A stretch of 64,000 bases of DNA. Origin: Oscillospiraceae bacterium. GTDB taxonomy: Bacteria; Bacillota; Clostridia; Oscillospirales; Ruminococcaceae. The position numbers and the translations under genes are program-made. Below, one piece after another: positions 24,104 to 31,948 of this stretch. The notes beneath the pieces are model-generated. The model saw only the letters and a list, made by a program, of their open reading frames with translations, searched no databases and was not told the origin of the DNA. Within the stretch, counting starts at the first letter, position 1; every line of letters begins with the position of its first letter. The stretch lies in NCBI GenBank assembly GCA_025758045.1, contig CP107208.1, forward strand, positions 2,604,001 through 2,668,000, read 5' to 3'.

Positions 24104-25798
24104 ATGTACCGCGCACTGTACCGCAAGTGGCGTCCGCAGCGTTTTACGGATGTCGTCGGCCAGGCTCCGATCGTAACAGCTTTGCAAAACCAGATCGCCG
24201 CCGGGCGCATCGGCCACGCCTACCTTTTTACCGGCACCCGCGGCACGGGCAAAACCACCTGCGCAAAAATTTTTGCCAAAGCGGTCAACTGTCTGGACCA
24301 TTCCAGCCCGGACCCATGCTGCCAGTGCGAAGTCTGCAAGGGCATCGACTCCGGTGCCATCATGGATATTATCGAGATGGACGCAGCCTCCAACAACGGT
24401 GTTGATGACATCCGCGATCTGCGCGACGAGGTTGCCTATCTGCCCTCGGTCTGCCGCTATAAAGTGTATATCATCGACGAGGTCCACATGCTTTCCACGC
24501 AGGCCTTCAACGCCCTGCTGAAAACCATGGAAGAGCCGCCCGAGCACGTCATCTTCATCCTGGCCACCACCGAGGTACAGAAAGTCCCGGTCACGATCTT
24601 AAGCCGCTGCCAGCGGTATGATTTTGCGCGCATCACGGCCGACGACATTGCCGGGCGTCTGCGCTATGTGGCCGAACAGGAGAAGATCGACCTCGACCCC
24701 AACGCTGCCCAGCTGATTGGCCGCCTGGCCGATGGTGCCATGCGTGACGCGCTATCTATTCTGGACACCTGCGCCGGCGTGGACAATAAGGTCGACGAGG
24801 CTTTGGTCCGCCGCATGGCCGGTGTGACCGACCGCGGGTATCTGTTCGAGATCAGCGATGCCATCGCCGCCCGGGATTCCGTTGCCGCGCTGGAAAAGAT
24901 TTCCGCCCTGCGCCAGCAAAGCGTGGACATGCGCCGCCTTTGCATGGAGCTGGCGGGCCATTACCGCAACCTGATGCTCTGTGCCCTGCCGGGCGGCACC
25001 TCGCTGCTGACAGGCACCTCACCCGAAGAAGAGGCCGCCTATCTGCAGCGCAAGGATTTCCCGCAGGCAGACGCCATCCGCGCTATCAACGTCTTTGGTT
25101 CCGCGCTGGAAAAAATGAGCCGCGGCACTGACCAGCGTATTGAGCTGGAACTGGCTGTTTTCTCTTTGACGCAGCCCATGGCAACTGCCACTATGCAAGC
25201 ACCGGCTGCCAGCCAGCCGGTGGCAGCCGCAGCGCCGCAGCCGTTCACTTCAGCTCCCGTGTCGGCACCTGCACCCGCTGTTGCACCGCCGGTACAGCAG
25301 CCTGCCGTCCCACCCATCCAGACGGACGACCCGCCGCTGCCGCCGGACCCGGAATTTTTGCAGCCGGAGCTGCCGCCGATTCCGCAGCCCACGCCTGCCC
25401 CCGCCGCACCTGCTGCTACACAGCCTGCGACCCGCAAACGGGAGCCGCCCAAAGAGGCAGGCCCGCTGGAGCCGTTCGTATATTGGCCCAATGTACTGGC
25501 TGATCTGGAAGAGACCGACGCAATGCTGATCTCTTTTCTGCGCAACACCCGCGCTTACTACGATGGCCGCCGCGTGCTGTTTGAGTGCAGCGATGCTTTC
25601 CGCGATTACATCCGCAGCAACCGCGAGGTCAGCAAAAAGCTGAAAGAATCCATCTACCGTGTTTCCCACATCCGCTGCAACATCGGCCCCTATGAGGAGC
25701 TTAAAGACAACGCTTCCGATACGCCTGCTGTTTCCATCGACCAAACGCTGAAAAACATGCAGGCCCTCGGTGTTGATATTAAAATTGAAGACAAATAA
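24104..25798 (+). CDS. dnaX: DNA polymerase III subunit gamma/tau
   Basis: 564 residues. Clamp-loader ATPase: Walker A GTRGTGKTTCAK (about 45), zinc-binding cysteines CCQCEVC (about 68-74), DEVHMLS (Walker B), and sensor SRCQRYDF. A Pro/Ala-rich linker (about 360-450) leads to a C-terminal domain (about 455-560) that contacts the polymerase in tau. ATG 24104 has GGAGGTGG upstream; the SRP RNA ends 27 bases earlier. No obvious A-rich frameshift site for a gamma product was noticed. It is followed by ybaB and recR as in most bacteria. Confidence 0.96.
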   Translation: MYRALYRKWRPQRFTDVVGQAPIVTALQNQIAAGRIGHAYLFTGTRGTGKTTCAKIFAKAVNCLDHSSPDPCCQCEVCKGIDSGAIMDIIEMDAASNNGVDDIRDLRDEVAYLPSVCRYKVYIIDEVHMLSTQAFNALLKTMEEPPEHVIFILATTEVQKVPVTILSRCQRYDFARITADDIAGRLRYVAEQEKIDLDPNAAQLIGRLADGAMRDALSILDTCAGVDNKVDEALVRRMAGVTDRGYLFEISDAIAARDSVAALEKISALRQQSVDMRRLCMELAGHYRNLMLCALPGGTSLLTGTSPEEEAAYLQRKDFPQADAIRAINVFGSALEKMSRGTDQRIELELAVFSLTQPMATATMQAPAASQPVAAAAPQPFTSAPVSAPAPAVAPPVQQPAVPPIQTDDPPLPPDPEFLQPELPPIPQPTPAPAAPAATQPATRKREPPKEAGPLEPFVYWPNVLADLEETDAMLISFLRNTRAYYDGRRVLFECSDAFRDYIRSNREVSKKLKESIYRVSHIRCNIGPYEELKDNASDTPAVSIDQTLKNMQALGVDIKIEDK

Positions 25799-25816
25799 GA
25801 TTTGGAGGATATATCC

Positions 25817-26158
25817 ATGAAAGCAAGACTGCCCAAAGGCTACGGCCGCCCCGATCCCAACGCCATGATGCGCCAGGTCCAGAAAATGCAGGACGAGATC
25901 CGCGCCAAGCAGGAGGAGCTGGAGGCCAAAGAGTACACCGGTACCGCCAGCGGCGAGATGGTCACCGTTACCATGACCGGCAAGCACGAGATCACCGCTG
26001 TCAAGATCAAGCCCGAGGCCGTTGATCCCGAGGATATCGAAATGCTGGAAGACCTCATTGCCGCCGCCGTCAACAGCGCTGTTGCGGCCGTTGACAAGGA
26101 GTCCGAGGAAGAAATGGCCAAGATGACCGGCGGGCTGAACATTCCCGGTCTGGGCTAA
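25817..26158 (+). CDS. YbaB/EbfC nucleoid-associated protein
   Basis: 113 residues, family-typical. A basic start (KARLPKGYGRP) leads to a long amphipathic helix (about 12-37, MMRQVQKMQDEIRAKQEEL), a beta hairpin with GEMVTVTMTGKHEITAV, then VDPEDIEMLEDLIAAAVN. It binds DNA as a dimer and is nearly always found between dnaX and recR, as here. ATG 25817 follows GGAGG by 8 bases; a TTG at 25802 lies over that site and is rejected. Confidence 0.93.
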   Translation: MKARLPKGYGRPDPNAMMRQVQKMQDEIRAKQEELEAKEYTGTASGEMVTVTMTGKHEITAVKIKPEAVDPEDIEMLEDLIAAAVNSAVAAVDKESEEEMAKMTGGLNIPGLG

Positions 26159-26170
26159 GAGGCCGTATCT

Positions 26171-26767
26171 ATGCCGCAGAATTTAGAGCCACTGGAAAAT
26201 CTGGTGGATCAGTTTGCCCGGTTTCCCGGCATCGGCCGCAAAGGCGCCACCCGCATGGCCTACGAGGTCATGGGCATGTCTAACGAACAGGCCATGGAAC
26301 TGGCCCAAGCCATTGAACATGCCAAAAAGGATCTGCACCGCTGCCGCATCTGCCAGGACTATACCGCAGGCGAGATCTGCAAGATCTGCCTTTCCCAAAA
26401 GCGCGACCGCAGCGTGATCTGCGTGGTGGAAAGCCCGCGCGACATCAAATCCATTGAGCGCACCCACGAGTACAACGGCCTGTATCACGTACTGCACGGC
26501 CTGATCTCGCCCATGGACGGCATCGGTGCCGAGCAACTTTGTATCAAAGAGCTGTTGGCCCGCCTGAACGACACCGTAAAGGAGGTCATCATGGCCACCA
26601 GCCCGACGGTGGAGGGCGAAGCCACCGCCATGTACCTGGCCAAGCTCATCAAGCCGATGGGCATCAAGACCACCCGCCTGGCTTACGGTCTGCCGGTAGG
26701 TTCCAGCCTGGAATATGCCGACGAGACCACCCTGTACCGCGCCATGCAGGGCCGCGGTGAGTTGTGA
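26171..26767 (+). CDS. recR: Recombination protein RecR
   Basis: 198 residues, exactly the usual length. Helix-hairpin-helix FPGIGRKGATRMA at the N-terminus, a zinc finger formed by CRIC and CKIC (about 57-72), a Toprim domain starting VVESPRDI with the conserved Glu, and a C-terminal Walker B-like region. RecR acts with RecO and RecF in RecA loading at gaps. It starts 12 bases after ybaB in the dnaX operon. Confidence 0.96.
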   Translation: MPQNLEPLENLVDQFARFPGIGRKGATRMAYEVMGMSNEQAMELAQAIEHAKKDLHRCRICQDYTAGEICKICLSQKRDRSVICVVESPRDIKSIERTHEYNGLYHVLHGLISPMDGIGAEQLCIKELLARLNDTVKEVIMATSPTVEGEATAMYLAKLIKPMGIKTTRLAYGLPVGSSLEYADETTLYRAMQGRGEL

Positions 26768-26777
26768 CAGGATGCGC

Positions 26778-26806
26778 TTGACTTTTTTGCATAGACGCGC
26801 TATACT
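26778..26806 (+). promoter_or_regulatory. smpB promoter
   Basis: TTGACT (26778-26783), 17-base spacer, TATACT (26801-26806), 34 bases before smpB. Confidence 0.8.
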
Positions 26807-26840
26807 TTAAATCCCGCCAGAGAGAAAAGAGGTGAGCTTC

Positions 26841-27305
26841 ATGGCTGAGGAAAAATCCGGCAAAAAGGTGATTGCCCTGAACCGTGAGGCCCGCCACGAG
26901 TACTTTGTGGTGGAAGCCCTGGAAACAGGCATTGAGCTTGTCGGCACCGAGGTCAAAAGCCTGCGTGCCGGCGGAGCCAACCTGAAAGACTCCTGGGCCG
27001 ACATTGACGACGGCGAGTTGATCGTAAAGGGCATACACATCAGCCCCTACGACCACGGCAACATCTTTAACAAAGATCCGCGCCGTCCCCGCCGTTTGCT
27101 GGCCCATAAAAGCGAGATCCGCCGTCTGGGGCAGCAGATCAAGCTGCAAGGTTACACGCTGGTTCCGCTTTCGCTCTACTTTAAAAAGGGGCGTGTCAAG
27201 CTGGAACTGGGCTTGTGCAAGGGCAAAAAATTGTATGACAAGCGTGCCACTGCTGCCGCACGCGATGCCAAGCGTGATATCGAGCGCGCGCTGAAATCCC
27301 GGTAA
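26841..27305 (+). CDS. smpB: tmRNA-binding protein SmpB
   Basis: 154 residues. Starts with NREARHEYFV, then GIELVGTEVKSLRAG, SPYDHGN and a basic C-terminal tail (GKKLYDKRATAAARDAKRD) that enters the empty A site of stalled ribosomes. SmpB delivers tmRNA for rescue. GAGGTG lies 7 bases before ATG 26841. The tmRNA gene begins 62 bases downstream, so both halves of the rescue system are neighbours and could share a transcript. Confidence 0.96.
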   Translation: MAEEKSGKKVIALNREARHEYFVVEALETGIELVGTEVKSLRAGGANLKDSWADIDDGELIVKGIHISPYDHGNIFNKDPRRPRRLLAHKSEIRRLGQQIKLQGYTLVPLSLYFKKGRVKLELGLCKGKKLYDKRATAAARDAKRDIERALKSR

Positions 27306-27367
27306 AGGCAGCAAAAAGTCTGTTTCAAGCTAACCTTCCCGGTGGGGCGTTGTCCTACCGAATATGC

Positions 27368-27718
27368 GGGGCTGTAAAGGTTTCGACGGGGGGAGAGAGG
27401 CGTGAGCAGCGGGCCGTGGCGGTGCACCACGATAAAAGCGCCAAACTTAAATTAACTGACAACGATTATTCTGTTGCCGTCGCTGCCTAATTAGGCGCGA
27501 CCGTCCTGCCTGCATCAGTACCGTGCAGGGTCAGGGCGTCGATTAGGTACTGAACATGAACGGGCTTGAGCTTGGCCGCCCGTCAGGTATTAACGAAGCT
27601 ACCAAGGTGTAGTGCGTGTATGCTCGCCCGCACCAAGGGAAATCCAATAAACATACTGCGCCCGGAGATACTCTAACTAATTTCTTTTCGGACATGGGTT
27701 CGACTCCCATCAGCTCCA
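27368..27718 (+). ncRNA. ssrA: Transfer-messenger RNA
   Basis: About 351 nt. The 5' end GGGGCTGTAAAGGTTTCGAC and the 3' end GGGTTCGACTCCCATCAGCTCCA form the tRNA-like part (acceptor GGGGCTG/CAGCTCC); CCA is not encoded. The tag frame reads AKLKLTDNDYSVAVAA from a GCC resume codon to TAA at about 27487-27489, inferred by eye. The C-terminal AVAA replaces the more common ALAA. Pseudoknot-forming stretches fill the rest. It is preceded by smpB and followed by a strong terminator. Confidence 0.95.
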
Positions 27719-27721
27719 TTG

Positions 27722-27762
27722 GAAGGCCCCCTTGCCGTGTCCCGGCAAGGGGGCCTTCGTTT
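27722..27762 (+). terminator. tmRNA terminator
   Basis: GAAGGCCCCCTTGCCG pairs perfectly with CGGCAAGGGGGCCTTC across a 5-base loop; a short T-containing tail follows. Confidence 0.88.
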
Positions 27763-27884
27763 ATGGCTAAGTCTGATGAAGAGCCGAACAGGGCGGCGAT
27801 GCCGCAGTGCCGGGAGCGACAGTCCTACGGGCTGTCGCTCAACCTGCGGGGGACAGACACTTTACCCGATTCTTTTATACTAGG
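27763..27884. other. Spacer with one short hairpin
   Basis: No gene is visible. GAGCGACAG and CTGTCGCTC (about 27815-27841) form a nine-pair stem without a T run on either strand; its role is unclear. Confidence 0.4.
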
Positions 27885-28736
27885 TTATAAATCCGCAACG
27901 CCGTAGTCATTCAAGCAATGGTAAATGCCCTCCTGCGTGGCATCAAACCTTATCCCATATCCGCGCAGTTTTCCGCAATCCATCGCTAGATTCCGCTGCC
28001 AGTCCACTGCTTCTATCAGGTTATCTACATCCGGCAGCCGCAAAGCCTCAGCAAAGGCTAAAGCGGTCGTCACCATATCCTCTCTGTTTTCGCTGCCGTA
28101 ATTGTATACGCCGCCGGGCAGGTTGGCAGCAGGCACCAGGTTTTCTACCGCCTGCCGCACGTAGGTGATGCCACGGTAGTCGCGGTTAGAGAAGCGCAGT
28201 TTTTCTCCATACATCGTCGCTTTTATCAGGTTCAGCGGCAGGTTGCCCCGGATGGGTAGTCCATAGCTGGGCAGGTCGTACATCCAGGTTGCACGCAGCA
28301 ATACTGTGTCCGGGCAGGCATCCAACATGCGTTGCTCCATTTCCAGTTTCTGACGGCCGTAGACATTGGCAGGGGAGAGTTCCATCGTTTCCGGCAGTGA
28401 GCCGGGCTGCTGCACGCCGGCGTAGACCTGGTCAGAGCTGAAGCCCACCAGCTTTGCTCCACGCTGCGCGGCGGCGCGCGCCAGCCAAAGCGGCAGCTCC
28501 ACATTGGCGCGGTAGGCTTCCTCCGGGTGCTGCTCCGTGTAGCCAGTATCAGAGATGGCCGCCGTGTGCAGGATCACGTCCGGCTGCGCCTCAGCAATAC
28601 TCTGCATCAGCTGCAGTTCGGTGCAGCTGGCCATCCAGCCCTTGGGCAGGGTCAGCACCTCATAGTTTCCCTGCAAAAAGCGGCAGGCACGCGCGCCCAC
28701 AAAGCCGCCTGCGCCGGTAACAAAAATACGTTTCAT
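27885..28736 (-). CDS. RmlD-like sugar-nucleotide reductase (extended SDR)
   Basis: 283 residues. The N-terminal dinucleotide motif is VTGAGGFVGARACR; LHTAAISDTGYTE, FSSDQVYAG and NVYGRQKLEME (catalytic Tyr-x-x-x-Lys) follow in the order seen in dTDP-4-dehydrorhamnose reductase (RmlD). It is isolated from other nucleotide-sugar genes, so the substrate is uncertain. It may act in cell-surface polysaccharide synthesis. It is divergent from the DUF1294 gene, with a 72-base gap. Confidence 0.82.
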   Translation of the reverse strand: MKRIFVTGAGGFVGARACRFLQGNYEVLTLPKGWMASCTELQLMQSIAEAQPDVILHTAAISDTGYTEQHPEEAYRANVELPLWLARAAAQRGAKLVGFSSDQVYAGVQQPGSLPETMELSPANVYGRQKLEMEQRMLDACPDTVLLRATWMYDLPSYGLPIRGNLPLNLIKATMYGEKLRFSNRDYRGITYVRQAVENLVPAANLPGGVYNYGSENREDMVTTALAFAEALRLPDVDNLIEAVDWQRNLAMDCGKLRGYGIRFDATQEGIYHCLNDYGVADL

Positions 28737-28808
28737 CGTTGTGTCCCCACTTTTATACTTTTATTTTGTATTCTACCATATTTTTGAGATTTATGATATA
28801 ATGGTGTC

Positions 28809-29078
28809 ATGAAAATTTTGTTTGTGTATCTGGTCATCATCAATCTACTGTCGCTGTTTCTGATGGCAGAGGATAAGCGCCGTGCCAGACGGCACCTGTG
28901 GCGTATCCCGGAGCGTACCCTGTTTGCGGCGGCCCTCGTTGGCGGTAGTGTGGGTGCGCTTTTAAGCATGTACCTGTTCCATCATAAGACCCGCCATTGG
29001 TACTTTGTGGTCGGCATGCCGCTGATTTTGGCGGCACAACTGGCGGCAGGGTGCTGGCTGTTGGCGGGGCGAATTTGA
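28809..29078 (+). CDS. DUF1294 family membrane protein
   Basis: 89 residues with three hydrophobic segments. The pattern INLLSLFLMAEDKRRAR, RIPERTLFAAALVGGSVGAL, MYLFHHKTRHWYF matches the DUF1294 family: a D-K-x-x-A loop after the first helix, then R-I-P-E-x-x-L, G-G-x-x-G and H-K-T-x-x-x-x-F. No function is known. It is monocistronic, upstream of pta. Confidence 0.85.
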   Translation: MKILFVYLVIINLLSLFLMAEDKRRARRHLWRIPERTLFAAALVGGSVGALLSMYLFHHKTRHWYFVVGMPLILAAQLAAGCWLLAGRI

Positions 29079-29189
29079 TATTTTTTCGTCAATGTAGCTT
29101 GATATATAATTAACTTTGTGAAGTATTTTGTCATTTTAGCCAACGACGAATGTATTTTGCCCACTTGCCGCAGTAATCGCGCATTTCCT

Positions 29190-29217
29190 TTGCAAAGCCC
29201 GTTTTGAGTGCTATAAT
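29190..29217 (+). promoter_or_regulatory. pta promoter
   Basis: TTGCAA (29190-29195), 16-base spacer, TATAAT (29212-29217). Confidence 0.7.
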
Positions 29218-29273
29218 TATTGTGTAAGTGTTGCGCAGTGGTTGTTCTGCGCTAAAACATGGAGGTAGTTTGT

Positions 29274-30239
29274 ATGTCCATTTTTGAGAATTTTGAGAAG
29301 AAACTGCAGGCCGAGCCGAAGTCCATCGTCTTTACCGAGGGCACCGACGCTCGCATCCTTTCCGCCGCCAGCCGTCTGCTGGCAGGCAAGACCCTGAAAG
29401 TCATTCTGTTGGGTGAGCCTGAGGCTGTTAAAAAGGCCGCCGCTGAAGACAATTTTGACATCACCGGTGCCGAGATCATCGATCCTACCGCTTATCCTGA
29501 ATTTGACGCTATGGTCGCCAAGATGGTCGAGCTGCGCAAGGGCAAGATGACCGACGAGCAGTGCCGTGCCGCTCTGTCCAAGGGCAACTACTTCGGCACC
29601 ATGCTGGTCAAGATGGGCAAGGCCGACTGCCTGCTTGGCGGCGCTACTTACTCCACCGCTGACACCGTCCGTCCCGCTCTGCAGCTGATCAAGTGCAAGC
29701 CCGGCATCAAGTCCGTCAGCTCCTGCTTCATCCTGATGCGCGGCGACGAGAGCATTGCCATGGGCGACTGCGCCATCAACATCGATCCTTCTGAGGACGA
29801 GATCGTTGAGTCCACTGTTGAGACCGCACACACCGCTGAGGTCTTCGGCATCGATCCCCGCGTTGCTCTGCTGTCCTACTCCACCAAGGGTTCCGGCAAG
29901 GGCGAGACCGTCGACAAGATGCGCAATGCTACCGCCCGCGTCCAGGAGGCACATCCCGAGCTGAAGGTCGACGGCGAGCTGCAGTTCGACGCCGCCGTTG
30001 CACCCGAGGTCGGCCAGCTGAAGGCTCCCGGCTCCAAGGTTGCCGGTTACGCCAATACCTTCATCTTCCCCAACATCAATGCCGGCAACATCGGCTACAA
30101 GATTGCCCAGCGTCTGGGCGGCTTTGAGGCTTACGGCCCCATCCTGCAAGGTCTGAACGCGCCCATCAATGACCTGTCCCGTGGTTGCAATGCCGAGGAA
30201 GTCTACAAGATGGCTCTGATCACTGCTGCTCTGATTTGA
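29274..30239 (+). CDS. pta: Phosphate acetyltransferase
   Basis: 321 residues, the length of single-domain Pta. Converts acetyl-CoA and phosphate to acetyl phosphate for ATP-yielding acetate formation. KSIVFTEGTDARILSAA at the start, GMLVKMG-type and LLGGATYSTADTVRPALQ in the middle, and QRLGGFEAYGPILQGLNAPINDLSRGC near the end are the PTA_PTB motifs. GGAGGT lies 8 bases before ATG 29274. Acetate kinase is not in the window. It is convergent with luxS; their shared terminator is interrupted by the element at 30277-31445. Confidence 0.95.
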   Translation: MSIFENFEKKLQAEPKSIVFTEGTDARILSAASRLLAGKTLKVILLGEPEAVKKAAAEDNFDITGAEIIDPTAYPEFDAMVAKMVELRKGKMTDEQCRAALSKGNYFGTMLVKMGKADCLLGGATYSTADTVRPALQLIKCKPGIKSVSSCFILMRGDESIAMGDCAINIDPSEDEIVESTVETAHTAEVFGIDPRVALLSYSTKGSGKGETVDKMRNATARVQEAHPELKVDGELQFDAAVAPEVGQLKAPGSKVAGYANTFIFPNINAGNIGYKIAQRLGGFEAYGPILQGLNAPINDLSRGCNAEEVYKMALITAALI

Positions 30240-30314
30240 TTTTCCCTTACATAAAGCAAAAAGTCCCGCCGCACGAAATTGCAGGGGCTCCGTAAAACAT
30301 TTTTTTGACCTGAT

Positions 30315-30370
30315 AACAGAAAACCCAGAACTGTTGGCTGAATCAGCTGCGCAGTTCTGGGTTTTCTGTT
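30315..30370. repeat. Perfect long hairpin inside the element
   Basis: AACAGAAAACCCAGAACTG and its exact complement CAGTTCTGGGTTTTCTGTT flank an 18-base loop. It may terminate the methyltransferase transcript or serve as an element-end structure. Confidence 0.7.
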
Positions 30371-30493
30371 GTTCATAAGGGCAAGACTCGTCCCGTGGCC
30401 ACAAATTTTCAATTTTTGCCCCGTGGACAGCTTCTTGTTGGGGCATGCCTGCCCCAAATCCTGCCGGGAACGAGTACGGTAAATTTGAATTTG

Positions 30494-31108
30494 TCAGTCC
30501 AAAATCAGGACTCCCGCGCAATCGGACATTTGCGTAAATGAAAGAGCCGGAAAATCTTTTCTCAGTTCCTCAACGACAAAGTAGATTTCATCATTATCCC
30601 ATGTGTTTCCTGCCCTCAATTTACACAGTTCTAAGTCCTTTCGTGTTTCAAAGGCAACATCGCCGATTATAATTTTACCGTTTTCTTTTAAGTAGTTACG
30701 CAAGTCTAACAGAAAGTCGCGCTTTTGCGCATCCGTTAAATGATGCAGAGAGTATGTCGCAACAATATAGTCATAACGCAAGCTCCGCAATGGTTCGGCA
30801 AGCCCTTTTGAAAAGTCCCCCTGATATAACTGTGCATTTGGCATTTTCTCAGATGCCAACGCAATCATTCTTGATGAAAAGTCCTGCCCATAAATGGAAC
30901 AGCCTCGCTCGTATAGTTTTGTCGTTAATGTGCCTGTTCCGAATCCAATATCCAACACAACGGCATTTTCATCTCTCATTATGGTCTGAAAAATGAACCC
31001 AAGTACCTTTTTATAACCGGCAAAAGGGTATGTGTTTTCCTCATCAGAAATGCCGACAGTTTTGTCATAGCCATCAGCCCAAAGGTCGAACCCTTTGTTG
31101 TTTAGCAT
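30494..31108 (-). CDS. Class I SAM-dependent methyltransferase
   Basis: 204 residues. The SAM-binding motif I is VVLDIGFGTGTLT (about residues 50-62); DFSSR and the acidic residue after the next strand, YQGDFSKG, and YDYIVATYSLHHL follow, as in the YrrT/UbiE-like small-molecule methyltransferases. No membrane or RNA-binding part is seen. Its base composition is clearly more AT-rich than the flanking genes, a sign of transfer. GAGGAGGAAG lies just before ATG 31108. The substrate is unknown. Confidence 0.85.
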   Translation of the reverse strand: MLNNKGFDLWADGYDKTVGISDEENTYPFAGYKKVLGFIFQTIMRDENAVVLDIGFGTGTLTTKLYERGCSIYGQDFSSRMIALASEKMPNAQLYQGDFSKGLAEPLRSLRYDYIVATYSLHHLTDAQKRDFLLDLRNYLKENGKIIIGDVAFETRKDLELCKLRAGNTWDNDEIYFVVEELRKDFPALSFTQMSDCAGVLILD

Positions 31109-31445
31109 ACCTACTTCCTCCTCAACTTCCGATTTACCGGGCTACGCCAAGTATACCATATTCGCTAATGAAAGAATACCCCTAATATGGAAAAACTTGA
31201 CCGTTTTGCTGCGTACGTACCAACCTCCCTACATACGCAGCGATTTGCCCGAAATGCACCTATACAGCCGTTCCCCCTTCAGAGTACTCCTTGGCTCACG
31301 ACTTTGACAAAAAGCCCCATGCCAACACCTTGACGGTGCGGGCATGGGGCTTGATGCTCTCCCAACTCAACCGGGTACTCGTAACCAACCCTGACAGGCA
31401 GTTGCCGTGTCATTTCTCGAAAACTATTTTACGAGCACCTAGCTA
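31109..31445 (-). promoter_or_regulatory. Leader of the methyltransferase gene
   Basis: About 340 bases with no gene. On the minus strand I see, in order, a terminator hairpin AAGCCCCATGCC/GGCATGGGGCTTTTT (31309-31352), a hairpin GCTGCGTA/TACGCAGC enclosing GGGAGG (about 31211-31242), a possible -10 TATACT (about 31151-31156) and the GAGGAGG ribosome site. The stacking of structures suggests control by attenuation, but no leader peptide is certain. Confidence 0.4.
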
Positions 31446-31476
31446 TCGTGCGGCGGGATTTTTTATGTCTCAGTTA

Positions 31477-31938
31477 TCAATAATGCAGCTGGTCAGCGTT
31501 CAGTTTTTCCAGCACCGGCAGCATAGCGGCGGCCTCGGCTTTGGCGGCAATGGGGTCCATCATCAGATAGTTGCCACATTCCACTGCCGAAGCACCGGGG
31601 ATCTCGCCCTCGTACTCAGCCATCCAGGCAAAAGCGCTGCGGGTCAGGTCCAGGGCCTCGGCCGGGGTCAGCCCGGTCGTCAGCAGGTAAAAGCCGGTCA
31701 GGCAGCCCATCGGGCCGACATAGACCACGCCGCTGCTGTACTTGCTGTTGCGGGCATAAGTCGCAAACAGGTGTTCCAGCGTGTGGACGGCAGCGGGGGA
31801 AAGATAACTGCCCTTATTGGGCTGCTTCATGCGGATATCCCAGGTCAAAATCTCACCGTTTGCGCCGTCCTGACGGGAAAGGTACATACCCGGCTGCAAT
31901 TTGGTGTGATCCACGCAGAAACTCGCAATGCGTTCCAT
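31477..31938 (-). CDS. luxS: S-ribosylhomocysteine lyase LuxS
   Basis: 153 residues. Cleaves S-ribosylhomocysteine to homocysteine and the autoinducer-2 precursor. The metal site HTLEH (about 53-57) and GPMGCLTGFYL with the catalytic Cys (about 80) are present; FCVDHTKLQPGMYL starts the protein. Homocysteine would feed metH in this window. It lies 10 bases after pyk on the same strand, with AAGGAG 6 bases before ATG 31938 (an ATG three bases earlier is too close). Confidence 0.96.
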   Translation of the reverse strand: MERIASFCVDHTKLQPGMYLSRQDGANGEILTWDIRMKQPNKGSYLSPAAVHTLEHLFATYARNSKYSSGVVYVGPMGCLTGFYLLTTGLTPAEALDLTRSAFAWMAEYEGEIPGASAVECGNYLMMDPIAAKAEAAAMLPVLEKLNADQLHY

Positions 31939-31948
31939 CATCTGCTCC

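Larger units (their letters stand above)
30277..31445. mobile_element. AT-rich insertion carrying a methyltransferase, no transposase
   Basis: This 1169-base block sits in the loop of the split pta/luxS terminator. Its ends are related in inverted orientation: plus strand GGGGCTCCGTAAAACA (from 30284) against minus strand AGGTGCTCGTAAAATA (from 31440). It holds one AT-richer gene, a perfect 19-pair palindrome (30315-30370) and a minus-strand terminator. It looks like a non-autonomous mobile unit moved by an enzyme encoded elsewhere; the family cannot be named. The exact ends are uncertain because the terminator arms themselves could be part of the element. Confidence 0.5.
30258..31464. terminator. 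Bidirectional pta/luxS terminator, split by an insertion
   Basis: Left arm AAAAAGTCCCGCCGCACGA (30258-30276) and right arm TCGTGCGGCGGGATTTTTT (31446-31464) are complementary over 19 positions with one G-T pair, but 1169 bases separate them. Joined, they would make a strong terminator between convergent pta and luxS. The interruption holds the methyltransferase element. Confidence 0.65.

Noticed and set aside
27616..27906. 96-codon open frame at the tmRNA 3' end
   Set aside because: It overlaps mature tmRNA and its terminator and has no ribosome site.
29090..29150. Rex site before pta (TTGTGAA near 29116)
   Set aside because: The second half-site (TTTGTCA) does not match TTCACAA; only a half-site remains.
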